NCBI GenBank assembly: GCA_031271755.1
Contig: JAISVB010000026.1
Coordinates: 1 to 56,206 of the forward strand
Length of the DNA: 56,206 bases
Direction of reading: 5' to 3'
Source: Culturomica sp.
GTDB lineage: Bacteria; Bacteroidota; Bacteroidia; Bacteroidales; Marinifilaceae
The position numbers and the translations under genes were made by a program. Positions 19,298-26,639 of the stretch are shown here, one piece after another; position 1 is the first letter of the stretch; each line of letters opens with the position of its first letter. The notes below the pieces were generated by a model. The model made no database searches. It was not told the DNA's origin and saw only the letters and a program-made list of their open reading frames with translations.

Positions 19298-19350
19298 TCC
19301 ACCATGCGTTTCATTTCCGACACATTCATTTCTCGCACATCTGTTCACAG

Positions 19351-19375
19351 GACGCCTAACCCGGTAAAAAGTTAC
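19351..19375 (-). promoter_or_regulatory. ECF-sigma-type promoter of the efflux operon
   Basis: Read on the minus strand, GTAAC (19375-19371) is followed after exactly 16 bases by CGTC (19354-19351). The AAC -35 and CGTC -10 pair at this spacing is the usual ECF sigma factor pattern. It would start transcription near 19345 and leave a leader of about 48 bases before the ATG at 19297. No ECF sigma or anti-sigma gene lies in the window, so the regulator must act in trans. The match is by eye. Confidence 0.6.
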
Positions 19376-19545
19376 AGACTTTTCCCCTGTTTTTATTTTA
19401 AGAGATTAAAAGTAATCATTTTCGTTGTTATTCGGAATCATTCCTGCTTTTTTTAGGATTGCTAACAACTTCGACAAGAATTCGAAAGAAAAGTTTAGAT
19501 TGCCCCTCTGCTGCCTGCACTATTTTTCTTTTTAGACAACTACTT

Positions 19546-19574
19546 GTTTGCGCAAACTTTCTTTGCAATGCAAA
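19546..19574. promoter_or_regulatory. Two adjacent TTTGC/GCAAA palindromes
   Basis: GTTTGCGCAAAC at 19546-19557 is a perfect 12-base palindrome. TTTGCA-A-TGCAAA at 19562-19574 is a perfect 6+1+6 inverted repeat. They share the TTTGC/GCAAA half-site, and the second overlaps the -7 element at 19571-19578. This is the arrangement expected of paired repressor sites at a transcription start, but no regulator is identified. Confidence 0.4.
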
Positions 19575-19611
19575 TATATGCTTTTTCTATAATACTATGC
19601 ATCACATAGTA
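19571..19611 (-). promoter_or_regulatory. TAnnTTTG promoter with operator-like inverted repeat over the -33 region
   Basis: On the minus strand TATATTTG (19578-19571) matches the Bacteroidetes -7 consensus TAnnTTTG. Where the -33 element should lie there is a perfect inverted repeat, TACTATG-N5-CATAGTA (19593-19611). Its length and symmetry resemble sites bound by PadR-, GntR(YtrA)- or TetR-type repressors of transporter operons; the family cannot be assigned. It lies between the recO stop and the efflux operon, about 270 bases upstream of the first ATG. Confidence 0.5.
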
Positions 19612-19636
19612 CTTATTTTTTAATGGGGATTTTATT

Positions 19637-20350
19637 TCAGGAAAAGAGTTCCCGAATCACCCGGATGTTCTTGCCGTTCAAATCCACATTCAGGTGAACG
19701 GAGAAAAAAAGCAGAATAATGTCCAACAAAAGGGAACGGCTCTTGCCATCCAACGCTATTTCCGACAGCTCCTGCAGCTCACAGGTACATAATTTATAAA
19801 TTACATTTGCTGCATTTACGCCGGACACAAATGGTTTTCCGCTCTCTTTTGTAACAAAATTTCCCTCCCATACGTTAAATAGATTTCCCTGCGAATGGGA
19901 GGGGGTATCTATTTTAAATCCGATCAACGCCGGCAGCCTGTATAGAAAGAACAAATTGAAGTTTGCCACATCTTTTTGAGCCGTATTCAGGTAGTCGATG
20001 GAACGGTACAGGTAATCGTAAAGCGCTTCGTTTTTCTGTTCGTTCTTTAAAACGACGTATAAGATCTCCCCCCACAGGAGCATAATATTCATTTTATATA
20101 CGTCAAAATAAGCGGCGGACAGGTTCACCATCGGCTCCACACGCTTTAATTTGTGTAAATTCCCCTTTTCATTCGGAAAAAACTCAATTTCGGAAATTTG
20201 CAGCAAATGGAGGGGATTTTTTCGCTTTTTAAAGAGAAATGCAGGGGAAATCAGGGACAAAAAACCGGATTCTTCCGTGAAAACATGCACGATTTTTTGG
20301 TCTTCGGTATACTCCAGAACCCTGAGGATAATCCCTTTTACCACTTTCAT
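19637..20350 (-). CDS. recO: DNA repair protein RecO
   Basis: 237 residues from the ATG at 20350 (MKVVKGIILRVLEYTEDQKIV). Upstream in-frame sequence is basic, low-complexity translation of the end of rdgB and is rejected. The N-terminal OB-fold typical of RecO is visible (GIILRVLEYTEDQKIVHVFTEESGFLSLIS), followed by a helical domain with YRSIDYLN and FNLFFLYRLPALIGFKID. The usual RecO zinc cysteines are largely missing, as in many Bacteroidetes members. The family role is loading RecA at gaps with RecF and RecR. The gene follows rdgB by 14 bases. Confidence 0.85.
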   Translation of the reverse strand: MKVVKGIILRVLEYTEDQKIVHVFTEESGFLSLISPAFLFKKRKNPLHLLQISEIEFFPNEKGNLHKLKRVEPMVNLSAAYFDVYKMNIMLLWGEILYVVLKNEQKNEALYDYLYRSIDYLNTAQKDVANFNLFFLYRLPALIGFKIDTPSHSQGNLFNVWEGNFVTKESGKPFVSGVNAANVIYKLCTCELQELSEIALDGKSRSLLLDIILLFFSVHLNVDLNGKNIRVIRELFS

Positions 20351-20364
20351 CCTGAACGTATGGT

Positions 20365-20952
20365 TTAAGTCTGCCTGTTTTTGCTTTTCAGGAACAGAAC
20401 CAACTGCTCGACGGCTCTTCCTCGGTGGCTGATCCGGTTTTTTTGCTCCGGGCGCATTTCGGCAAAACTTTCGGAGCATCCCTCCGGCTGAAAGATCGGG
20501 TCGTAACCGAAGCCGGCGGCACCCTGCCGCTCCCGCAGGATCACACCTCGGACCTCTCCTTCAAAGATAAACTCTTCTCCGTCGCGTATCAGCGCGATCA
20601 CGGTACGGAAACGGGCCTGCCGGTTCTCCACCCCGTTCAACTCTTTCAAAATGAGGCTCATGTTCTCTTCCGAATCTTTGGCCGGGCCGGCATACCGGGC
20701 TGAATAGACACCCGGCCGGTTGTCCAAGGCTTCCACCTCCAAACCGGTATCGTCGGCAAAGCAATCCAATCCGTACCGTTCTTTGACATAACGGGCCTTC
20801 TCCAAGGCATTTCCTTCCAGCGTATCCTGATTTTCGGGAATATCCTCCCGGCACCCGATCTCTTCCAGGGAGATCACTTCGAAATCAGCACCGAGTATCG
20901 CCCGGATCTCCTCCAATTTGTGGCGGTTGTTTGTCGCAAAAACCAATTGCAT
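20365..20952 (-). CDS. rdgB: XTP/dITP diphosphatase (RdgB/HAM1 family)
   Basis: 195 residues, full family length. It begins with the substrate-binding [12 protein letters not shown] motif and contains [25 protein letters not shown], then [12 protein letters not shown] and ISHRG near the C-terminus, all diagnostic of the HAM1 family. The enzyme hydrolyses ITP, dITP and XTP to monophosphates and keeps deaminated purines out of DNA. It sits next to recO, a sensible housekeeping neighbour. The start ATG at 20952 gives the canonical N-terminus. Confidence 0.95.
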   Translation of the reverse strand: MQLVFATNNRHKLEEIRAILGADFEVISLEEIGCREDIPENQDTLEGNALEKARYVKERYGLDCFADDTGLEVEALDNRPGVYSARYAGPAKDSEENMSLILKELNGVENRQARFRTVIALIRDGEEFIFEGEVRGVILRERQGAAGFGYDPIFQPEGCSESFAEMRPEQKNRISHRGRAVEQLVLFLKSKNRQT

Positions 20953-21007
20953 AGCTCTTTATAAAGTAAAAATCCCGGTATTTCCGCTTCGAAACACCCC
21001 CTCCGGT

Positions 21008-21889
21008 TTACTTTCCGGGCAGGGCGATCCACTCCTCGCCGAGCAGGGGCAGGGCGCGGGCTATCATGATGCCGGTCTGGCTTCCGATGGTTTGGGTGTA
21101 GGCGCCCAGCGTTTCCTTAGATACCACCACCCGGCGGGCGTCGCTGGAGGCGTGCAGGAGGTGGATCCGGCCGTCTTTTTCATAGGCAATGCCCAGATGG
21201 GACGTATCCAAACCGGCAATGTTGGTGGTAATGAGAACGATATCGCCCGGTTCTATGCGGGATTCTATTTTGCGAATGGAATCTTTGGGAATATAGTAGT
21301 AAGTGCGCCGGTTGATCTCCGCCTCCACAGCCCGGATCCTGGGCAGCAACGTCAAGGTATCCGCCGCCAATTGCGGGTAATTCCGGTAATTTTCACTCAT
21401 GTAGCCGATGCGGTGGGGAAATTTCACCCCTCCGGTCTTTTGGGTGATATCTTTCAACAGGTGCTGCCGTTGCATTTCGTACAGCCAATCGGTCGAATAG
21501 TGCAGGCGGGAAGCATAATCCGTTATCTCGCCGTTCCGGTAACGGACGCGGACGATGTTGCGGACAAAACGGGAGAGGCTCTCTTCCCGGTATTTGGGAA
21601 GCCAGGCCAATGCCAGAATGTTCTCGACCAATGTGACACAGTCGGTCTCGCGCAGATTGATGACCGGTTTCGCAGTATCGGGAACATTGAGCGTGCCCGA
21701 TTTGTAAGGACGACCCAAAAAGAAGCGGGCGATGACCGGAATCCTTTTCTGTACGGGCATCTGTTCCAAGCCATACCGTTTGGCATAGACGCAGAACATC
21801 CGGAAAGCGGCGGAATCCGCCGGACTGATCACCGCGGCCTGCGCCGGAGCACAGCACCACAAAAGCACGGTTACAAGCAAAATCTTCAT
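21008..21889 (-). CDS. DUF1460 N-acetylmuramoyl-L-alanine amidase-like protein
   Basis: 293 residues with a Sec signal peptide (MKILLVTVLLWCCAPAQA). The layout matches DUF1460, an NlpC/P60-like amidase family: RFFLGRPYKSGTL, then NLRETDCVTLVEN with the likely catalytic Cys near 92, and later DTSHLGIAYEKDGRIHLLHAS with candidate catalytic His residues. A role in periplasmic peptidoglycan trimming or recycling is the family expectation. It lies eight bases after the CYTH gene. Confidence 0.85.
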   Translation of the reverse strand: MKILLVTVLLWCCAPAQAAVISPADSAAFRMFCVYAKRYGLEQMPVQKRIPVIARFFLGRPYKSGTLNVPDTAKPVINLRETDCVTLVENILALAWLPKYREESLSRFVRNIVRVRYRNGEITDYASRLHYSTDWLYEMQRQHLLKDITQKTGGVKFPHRIGYMSENYRNYPQLAADTLTLLPRIRAVEAEINRRTYYYIPKDSIRKIESRIEPGDIVLITTNIAGLDTSHLGIAYEKDGRIHLLHASSDARRVVVSKETLGAYTQTIGSQTGIMIARALPLLGEEWIALPGK

Positions 21890-21896
21890 GGGTTCT

Positions 21897-22391
21897 CTAT
21901 TTATTCCATTTTTTAAAAGGCGTATGTGTCAGGCTGGCGTTGTAGTAGCGGGGATCTCCCGTCACCTCTTTTCCAAGCCACGCCGGCTTCTCGAAAACAG
22001 CGGTTTCACTCTCCAATTCCAACTCCGCTACCACCAATCCTTGGTTTTCACCGAGAAACTCGTCCACTTCGTAAACAAAACCATTGACATCGACCGGATA
22101 CCGCACTTTCTCGATGATCCCGGGTTCGCACAACGCCAATAAGGCGGAAGCTTCGGGTACGGAGAGCTCTTTCTCCCATTCAAAACGCCCGATGCCGTCC
22201 TGCTCCGGCTTTCCCTTCACCGTCAGGAAGGCCCGCTCTCCGCAGATACGCACCCGGACGCTCCTTTCGGGGACAGAAGACAAATAGCCCTGCACCATCC
22301 GTACCGGTTCACCGGCTTCCGGCTTGAACGCTCCGGCCACTAAGAATTTCCGTTCGATCTCCCTCCACTTGCCTGCCGGTTCCTTCTCCAT
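21897..22391 (-). CDS. CYTH domain protein
   Basis: 164 residues with the family signature EIERKFLV (ExExK) at about 11-18, then alternating charged strands (RVRICGERAFLTVKG, RFEWEKELS, KVRYPVDVNGFVYEVDEF) ending in VVAELELESE. CYTH tunnel enzymes hydrolyse or form triphosphate compounds; bacterial short members are often inorganic triphosphatases or of unknown substrate. Its ATG overlaps the pheS stop by one base (TGATG), so translation is probably coupled. Confidence 0.88.
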   Translation of the reverse strand: MEKEPAGKWREIERKFLVAGAFKPEAGEPVRMVQGYLSSVPERSVRVRICGERAFLTVKGKPEQDGIGRFEWEKELSVPEASALLALCEPGIIEKVRYPVDVNGFVYEVDEFLGENQGLVVAELELESETAVFEKPAWLGKEVTGDPRYYNASLTHTPFKKWNK

Positions 22392-23410
22392 CAGATGGCT
22401 GCGGAAAATTGTTCCAGGAAGCGGATGTCGTTTTCAAAGAAGAGGCGCAGATCCCGGATGCCGTACTTCAACATCGTGATCCGTTCCACTCCCATCCCCA
22501 AAGCGAACCCGCTGTATTTTTCCTTATCGATCCCGTTCAGTTCCAATACATTGGGATCGACCATACCGCATCCCAATATCTCCAACCAGCCCGTTCCCTT
22601 GCAGACGCTGCACCCCTTCCCGTGACAAAGCGTACAGGAAACGTCCATTTCGGCGGAGGGCTCCGTGAAGGGGAAATAGGAAGGACGCAGCCGGATCCGG
22701 GTCTCCGCGCCGAACAGTTCTTTGGCGAAATAGGTCAGTGTCTGTTTCAGATCGGCAAAAGAGACCCGCTCGTCGATGTACAACGCTTCTACCTGGTGAA
22801 AAATACAGTGCGCCCGGGCGGAGATCGCCTCGTTGCGGAACACCCGGCCGGGTGTCACCAAGCGGAGCGGCAATTCGTGGGTTTCCATGTCCCGCACCTG
22901 TATCGAAGAGGTGTGCGTATGCAACAATATGTCGGGATTTTTCCCGATAAAGAAGGTGTCCTGCATGTCCCGGGCGGGGTGCTCCTGCGGGAAGTTCAAG
23001 GCGGAAAAATTGTGCCAGTCGTCCTCGATCTCCGGCCCTTCGGAAACAACAAAGCCGAGCCGGTCAAAAATGGAGAGGATTTCGTTCTTTACGATCGTGA
23101 TGGGGTGACGGCTCCCTGTTTTCAACGGATCTCCCGGCAAAAACAGATCCAATCCCTCCGCCCCTTCGTCCTGTCCGGAGAGGGCCTCCTTTAATTCGTT
23201 GACCTTGGCCAAAGCCGCTATTTTCAATTCGTTCAGCAATTGCCCCACCTCTCTTTTCTGCTCGCCGGGAACCTGCTTAAACGCTTCAAACAACGACGCA
23301 ATGGTTCCTTTTTTACTCAAATGCCGGATCCGGAATTGTTCCACCTCTTCGGCGGCTTGTGCGGAAAAAACGGTTATTTCCGAAAGTAACTGCTTAATTT
23401 GCTCTAACAT
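22391..23410 (-). CDS. pheS: Phenylalanyl-tRNA synthetase alpha subunit
   Basis: 339 residues with an N-terminal coiled-coil arm (about 1-85) and the class II catalytic core: RHPITIVKNEI, EGPEIEDDWHNFSALNFPQEHPARDMQDTF, TSSIQVRDME, and the C-terminal GMGVERITMLKYGI. A Cys-rich insertion (CTLCHGKGCSVCKGTG) is present. It charges tRNA-Phe together with PheT, which is not in this window. A 66-base gap separates it from the VanZ-like gene upstream. Confidence 0.97.
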   Translation of the reverse strand: MLEQIKQLLSEITVFSAQAAEEVEQFRIRHLSKKGTIASLFEAFKQVPGEQKREVGQLLNELKIAALAKVNELKEALSGQDEGAEGLDLFLPGDPLKTGSRHPITIVKNEILSIFDRLGFVVSEGPEIEDDWHNFSALNFPQEHPARDMQDTFFIGKNPDILLHTHTSSIQVRDMETHELPLRLVTPGRVFRNEAISARAHCIFHQVEALYIDERVSFADLKQTLTYFAKELFGAETRIRLRPSYFPFTEPSAEMDVSCTLCHGKGCSVCKGTGWLEILGCGMVDPNVLELNGIDKEKYSGFALGMGVERITMLKYGIRDLRLFFENDIRFLEQFSAAI

Positions 23411-23476
23411 ACCTGTTCTGTTTAATGACGAACGACAACACGCATCTTCTGTCGCGTAAAAATAGGAAAAATACTA

Positions 23477-23890
23477 TTACGAAGTGCCCGAAACCTTGCA
23501 GAATTGCTCTCTTCCCTTGTGATACGCCAGATAAAACAGGCAACCCACAACAGCACCGGCAAGATCGGCCGCCAAATCCCAAATATCCCCGCTCCTGTGG
23601 AAAAAATTTGCCTGCAGCCACTCGATGATCCCTCCGTACAGAAAGGACAGAAACAGGACAATCACCCATATTTTCCAGCGAACGGTTCCTCCCCAGGCCA
23701 CCCCTGCATACAGGAAAAAAGCCAGGACAAAAAAGAGCCCGAAATGCACCCACTTGTCTGCATAGGGGATCTTCCAGCCCGGATTGGGCAACTCGTCGGA
23801 AGAGATCAGACACAGAACAAGGATCAACAAGGCCCAGGTAATTGTGCCGAAAATCCAAAACCAACGTTTTCTTTTTGATACGCTCCCCAT
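23477..23890 (-). CDS. VanZ-like membrane protein
   Basis: 137 residues from ATG 23890; a TTG nine bases upstream is less likely. It has four membrane helices: WIFGTITWALLILVLCLIS, VHFGLFFVLAFFLYAGVAW, IWVIVLFLSFLYGGIIEWLQ and AADLAGAVVGCLFYLAY. The motif ADKWVHFGLFFVLAFFLY plus GGIIEWLQ and DIWDLAADLAGAVVG is typical of the VanZ-like family, whose biochemical function is poorly known. It follows the cyclophilin gene by five bases. Confidence 0.85.
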   Translation of the reverse strand: MGSVSKRKRWFWIFGTITWALLILVLCLISSDELPNPGWKIPYADKWVHFGLFFVLAFFLYAGVAWGGTVRWKIWVIVLFLSFLYGGIIEWLQANFFHRSGDIWDLAADLAGAVVGCLFYLAYHKGREQFCKVSGTS

Positions 23891-23895
23891 GCCGG

Positions 23896-24717
23896 TCAAT
23901 TTTCAATGATTTTTACTTTGATGGTTACATCCTGCAACGGCCGGTCCGATCCGTCCACAGGCAGTTCCGCGATCTTATCGATCACCTCGAATCCTTCCAC
24001 CACTTCGCCGAAAACCGTGTACTCTTTGTCCAAGTGGTGCACGCCGCCCAATTGGACGTAATCCGCTTTCTTCCGGTCGGTCATGTACAGTTTATCCGGA
24101 TTGAGTTCCCACTCGAAGGCAATGTCCTGTTTTATTTTATCCGCGATCTCCCGGAATTCCGCGACCCTTTTCTCCTTCCGCAGGGAGTCCAGCACCGCCT
24201 TTTTTTCGGGCGTGTACACTTTCCGGCGGATGGCGTTCCGGATGGGCGTGTTCACCGATTTTTCCAGCAGATCCATCTCCTCTTCCGTGTACTTTTTCCC
24301 GTGCACGATGTAAAATTGGGAGATGTCCGACTCTTTGAAGAAATTCACCCGGTCCGGCTGCCGGGGCGCAGCCAGCGCCCCTTTTTTGTGGTAGTGATCC
24401 GGCCGGATCTCCGCATCTATGGTGACCGGCTTTCCGAAACCGATCTGCTGTCCCTTCACTGCATTCCGGCTGGCGGAAGAGCCTCCCTGGATCATGAAAT
24501 TTTTGATCACCCGGTAGAACAGCGTCCCGTCGTAGTGTCCCTGTTTGGCCAAGCGGATAAAGTTAGCCCGGTGTTGCGGGGTATCTTCGTAGAGTATGGC
24601 CTTCATGGTCCCCAAATTGGTTTCGATCAGCACCGTCACCTCCTGCTCCCGGGCGACCGACCCCAGGCTACCTGCCAACAACAGCAAAATAACTGACATC
24701 TTTTTCATACGTATCAT
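23896..24717 (-). CDS. Peptidyl-prolyl cis-trans isomerase, cyclophilin type, exported
   Basis: 273 residues from the ATG at 24717, which overlaps the upstream stop in an ATGA junction; the ATG at 24708 is an alternative. A signal peptide (MSVILLLLAGSLGSVA) indicates export. The cyclophilin fold is clear: VLIETNLGTMKAILYEDTP, FYRVIKNFMIQGG, then ISQFYIVHGKK and YTVFGEVVEGFEVIDKIA. A helical, charged insertion of about 70 residues (KYTEEEMDLLEKS to FREIADKIKQD) interrupts the domain, a feature seen in Bacteroidetes members. Expected role: periplasmic proline isomerisation during folding. Confidence 0.9.
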   Translation of the reverse strand: MIRMKKMSVILLLLAGSLGSVAREQEVTVLIETNLGTMKAILYEDTPQHRANFIRLAKQGHYDGTLFYRVIKNFMIQGGSSASRNAVKGQQIGFGKPVTIDAEIRPDHYHKKGALAAPRQPDRVNFFKESDISQFYIVHGKKYTEEEMDLLEKSVNTPIRNAIRRKVYTPEKKAVLDSLRKEKRVAEFREIADKIKQDIAFEWELNPDKLYMTDRKKADYVQLGGVHHLDKEYTVFGEVVEGFEVIDKIAELPVDGSDRPLQDVTIKVKIIEN

Positions 24718-25934
24718 TTTGTAAAGTCCGAACTCCCGATCAACCGGCGGATCAGGTATTTCACCGGGAAATAAGAGGCGATATACCCGATGAGCAATAC
24801 ACAAAGGATGACCAGCGCCACATCCGCCGCCACCACCTTGACCGGATAGGCGGCGGTGATGTAGTTCCCGTCCCCCAGGCCGATCAATCCGTATCTCTCC
24901 TGCAAATAACAGAGCAAAACCCCCAGGCAGGTGCCCGCCAGGACCCCTGCCGCCGTGATCAGCATCCCTTCGGTCCGGAACACGGAGATCAATTTCTCCC
25001 TCCTCATTCCCAAAGCGGCATAAACCCCCAGATCCTCTTTTTTATCCAGGATCAACATGGATATGGAGCCTACAATGTTGAACGAAGCGATCAGCAGGAT
25101 GAAAAGCAGGATCAGGAAAACAACCAATTTCTCCGAACGCATCATGGCGTAAAAAGCCCGGTCCCGCTCGAATTTATCTTCGACCCTGTACCCGGCGGCG
25201 ATCTCCGAAACAACTGCTTTCGTCCGGCTCAACCCGGCCGGGTTCCCCAGCTTTATCTCGATCCGGGAAACCTCCCCCTCCTCCAGCAAAAACAGGTTCC
25301 GGGCGAACCCGATGTCCGCAATGACCAGCTTGTCGTCCAGCTCCTGCTGCACGGAAAAGAGGGCGGCCGGAAAGAGGTATTCGGTATGCAAAGCCGTCTG
25401 TATCCGGGAGGAGGAGTTGTCGGGATAGTAAAAGGTCATCGGGGTCAGGAAGGAGAGGCCGATCCCCAGCTCCCGGGCAATACCGGCTCCCACCGCTGCA
25501 AAATAGATGTCACCGTTTTTCAGTCCGTAATTCCCCCGGACAATGTGTTCCCGGAATCCGGTATTCCGGTCGAACGACTCCGGCACCCCTTTGACGGTGA
25601 CCGGCATGATCCGCTCCCCATATTTCAGCAAGGCTTTCTCCTCTATGACCGGCTGGTAATAAGCGATCTCTTCCCGCTCTCCCAGCTTCCGCAACAGGGC
25701 GGAAGCTGCCGGCATAAACTTCCCGCTCTCCGGAGAGATCACCAGGTCCGGGGTCAGGCTGTCCATGCTTTTCGCCAGCAATACCTCCATCCCGTTGAAA
25801 ACGGAAAGCACCGCGATCAGCGCAGACACGCCGACCGTCACCCCCAGCACACTAATGCCGGAAATGATGTTGATGGCGTGTTGCTTCTTCCTGGAGAAAA
25901 GATAACGGCCGGCGATGAACAGGGACAAACGCAT
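24714..25934 (-). CDS. FtsX-like ABC permease, LolC/LolE type
   Basis: 406 residues. TM1 (HAINIISGISVLGVTVGVSALIAVLSVFNGM) is followed by a MacB-like periplasmic domain (about 50-260) and three C-terminal helices (VVFLILLFILLIASFNIVGSISMLI, TAAGVLAGTCLGVLLCYL, ALVILCVLLIGYIASYFPVKYL). The R-SRKKQH start and DKKEDLGVYAALGM loop are typical of lipoprotein-release permeases, which with an ATPase extract lipoproteins from the inner membrane. The ATPase LolD is not adjacent. It lies 13 bases after rbfA and overlaps the cyclophilin start. Confidence 0.88.
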   Translation of the reverse strand: MRLSLFIAGRYLFSRKKQHAINIISGISVLGVTVGVSALIAVLSVFNGMEVLLAKSMDSLTPDLVISPESGKFMPAASALLRKLGEREEIAYYQPVIEEKALLKYGERIMPVTVKGVPESFDRNTGFREHIVRGNYGLKNGDIYFAAVGAGIARELGIGLSFLTPMTFYYPDNSSSRIQTALHTEYLFPAALFSVQQELDDKLVIADIGFARNLFLLEEGEVSRIEIKLGNPAGLSRTKAVVSEIAAGYRVEDKFERDRAFYAMMRSEKLVVFLILLFILLIASFNIVGSISMLILDKKEDLGVYAALGMRREKLISVFRTEGMLITAAGVLAGTCLGVLLCYLQERYGLIGLGDGNYITAAYPVKVVAADVALVILCVLLIGYIASYFPVKYLIRRLIGSSDFTK

Positions 25935-25947
25935 GGGAACGGGTAAG

Positions 25948-26289
25948 TTACGCCTCTTTCAACAGGCCGTCTATTTTGTCGATGTAATCCAGACTATCGT
26001 CCAAGAAAAAGCGCAGTTCCGGAATGATCCGCATCTGTTTCCCTATTTTTTTCCCCAGCAGAAAACGGACGGATCTGTTTTTTTCTTCCAGGTTCCCCAT
26101 CACTGCACCCGCCCGCTCCGACGGAAATATGCTCAGGTAGATCTTGGCGTAAGAGAGATCCGGACTGACCCGCACCGTTGTTACCGAAACCATCGCACCC
26201 TCCGTGTATTCCCTGCACTCTTGCTGGAACAGGGCGCTCAAATCCCTTTGGATCAGGCGGGAAACTTTGTTTTGTCTGATTGTATCCAT
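25948..26289 (-). CDS. rbfA: Ribosome-binding factor A
   Basis: 113 residues, usual length. The type II KH-like fold is visible as RQNKVSRLIQRDLSALFQQE, then VSVTTVRVSPDLSYAKIYLSIFP, and IGKQMRIIPELRFFLDDSLDYIDKIDGLL, which closely matches the family. It assists maturation of the 30S subunit. First gene of the minus-strand housekeeping run, with a TAnnTTTG element 34 bases upstream and the divergent tRNA-Pro beyond. Confidence 0.95.
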   Translation of the reverse strand: MDTIRQNKVSRLIQRDLSALFQQECREYTEGAMVSVTTVRVSPDLSYAKIYLSIFPSERAGAVMGNLEEKNRSVRFLLGKKIGKQMRIIPELRFFLDDSLDYIDKIDGLLKEA

Positions 26290-26322
26290 ACGTACGAACC
26301 GGTTGTTGGGATAAATTTTCTA

Positions 26323-26330
26323 CAAATATA
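26323..26330 (-). promoter_or_regulatory. -7 element for rbfA
   Basis: TATATTTG on the minus strand matches the TAnnTTTG consensus and sits 34 bases ahead of the rbfA ATG. No convincing -33 TTTG was found. Confidence 0.45.
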
Positions 26331-26353
26331 CGCAATTAAATCCATTATTTTAT

Positions 26354-26361
26354 TACATTTG
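26354..26361 (+). promoter_or_regulatory. -7 element for tRNA-Pro
   Basis: TACATTTG matches TAnnTTTG and ends 18 bases before the mature tRNA 5' end, a normal distance. It is divergent from the rbfA element 24 bases away. Confidence 0.5.
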
Positions 26362-26379
26362 CACCCGCAAACAACCAAA

Positions 26380-26452
26380 CGAGATGTAGCGCAGTTGGTA
26401 GCGCGCCACGTTCGGGACGTGGAGGCCGCTGGTTCGAGTCCAGTCATCTCGA
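26380..26452 (+). tRNA. tRNA-Pro (anticodon CGG)
   Basis: A full cloverleaf folds by eye. The acceptor stem is CGAGATG with CATCTCG, the D arm GCGC-AGTTGGTA-GCGC, the anticodon stem CCACG/CGTGG around TTCGGGA with anticodon CGG, and the T arm GCTGG-TTCGAGT-CCAGT. The discriminator base is A. CCA is not encoded, so it must be added after transcription. No integrated element or att duplication was seen beside it. Confidence 0.97.
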
Positions 26453-26465
26453 CAAACTCCCATCG

Positions 26466-26496
26466 AACACAGTCCAATCGGGCTGTGTTTTTCTTT
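26466..26496 (+). terminator. Intrinsic terminator after tRNA-Pro
   Basis: AACACAG (26466-26472) pairs with CTGTGTT (26483-26489) across a 10-base loop and runs into a T-rich tract (TTTTCTTTT). It lies 14 bases after the tRNA end. Confidence 0.7.
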
Positions 26497-26510
26497 TGGG
26501 GGAAATGTGC

Positions 26511-26518
26511 TATATTTG
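26511..26518 (+). promoter_or_regulatory. -7 element ahead of the unknown membrane protein
   Basis: TATATTTG matches TAnnTTTG and lies just after the tRNA terminator, placing a start near 26525 upstream of the short frame at 26551 and the gene at 26640. Confidence 0.45.
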
Positions 26519-26550
26519 TACCATATCGGTACACGCAAAATACAAAAGCT

Positions 26551-26601
26551 ATGTTTTTCCGGGCCATCAGTATGGAAGAGTTTACCGCCGAAAACGAATA
26601 G
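26551..26601 (+). CDS. Possible 16-residue leader peptide
   Basis: An ATG at 26551 opens MFFRAISMEEFTAENE and stops at 26599-26601, 38 bases before the next gene and about 30 bases after a predicted transcription start. No family is recognised and no clear attenuator hairpin follows. It could be chance; it is listed because it is the first ATG on the predicted message. Confidence 0.2.
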   Translation: MFFRAISMEEFTAENE

Positions 26602-26639
26602 CGCCGCCTTATTTTGACCTGTAAACCAAAATCAAAGGT

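Noticed and set aside
19298-19348. GTG start for the ABC ATPase at 19348
   Set aside because: It would coincide with the transcription start predicted for the ECF-type promoter, and the added 17 residues do not resemble ABC ATPases.
26380-26452. tRNA-Pro as an integration site for a mobile element
   Set aside because: No repeat of the tRNA 3' end and no integrase were found nearby.
26353-26538. A minus-strand frame running across the tRNA-Pro gene
   Set aside because: It overlaps a perfect tRNA cloverleaf, has no family resemblance and no promoter.
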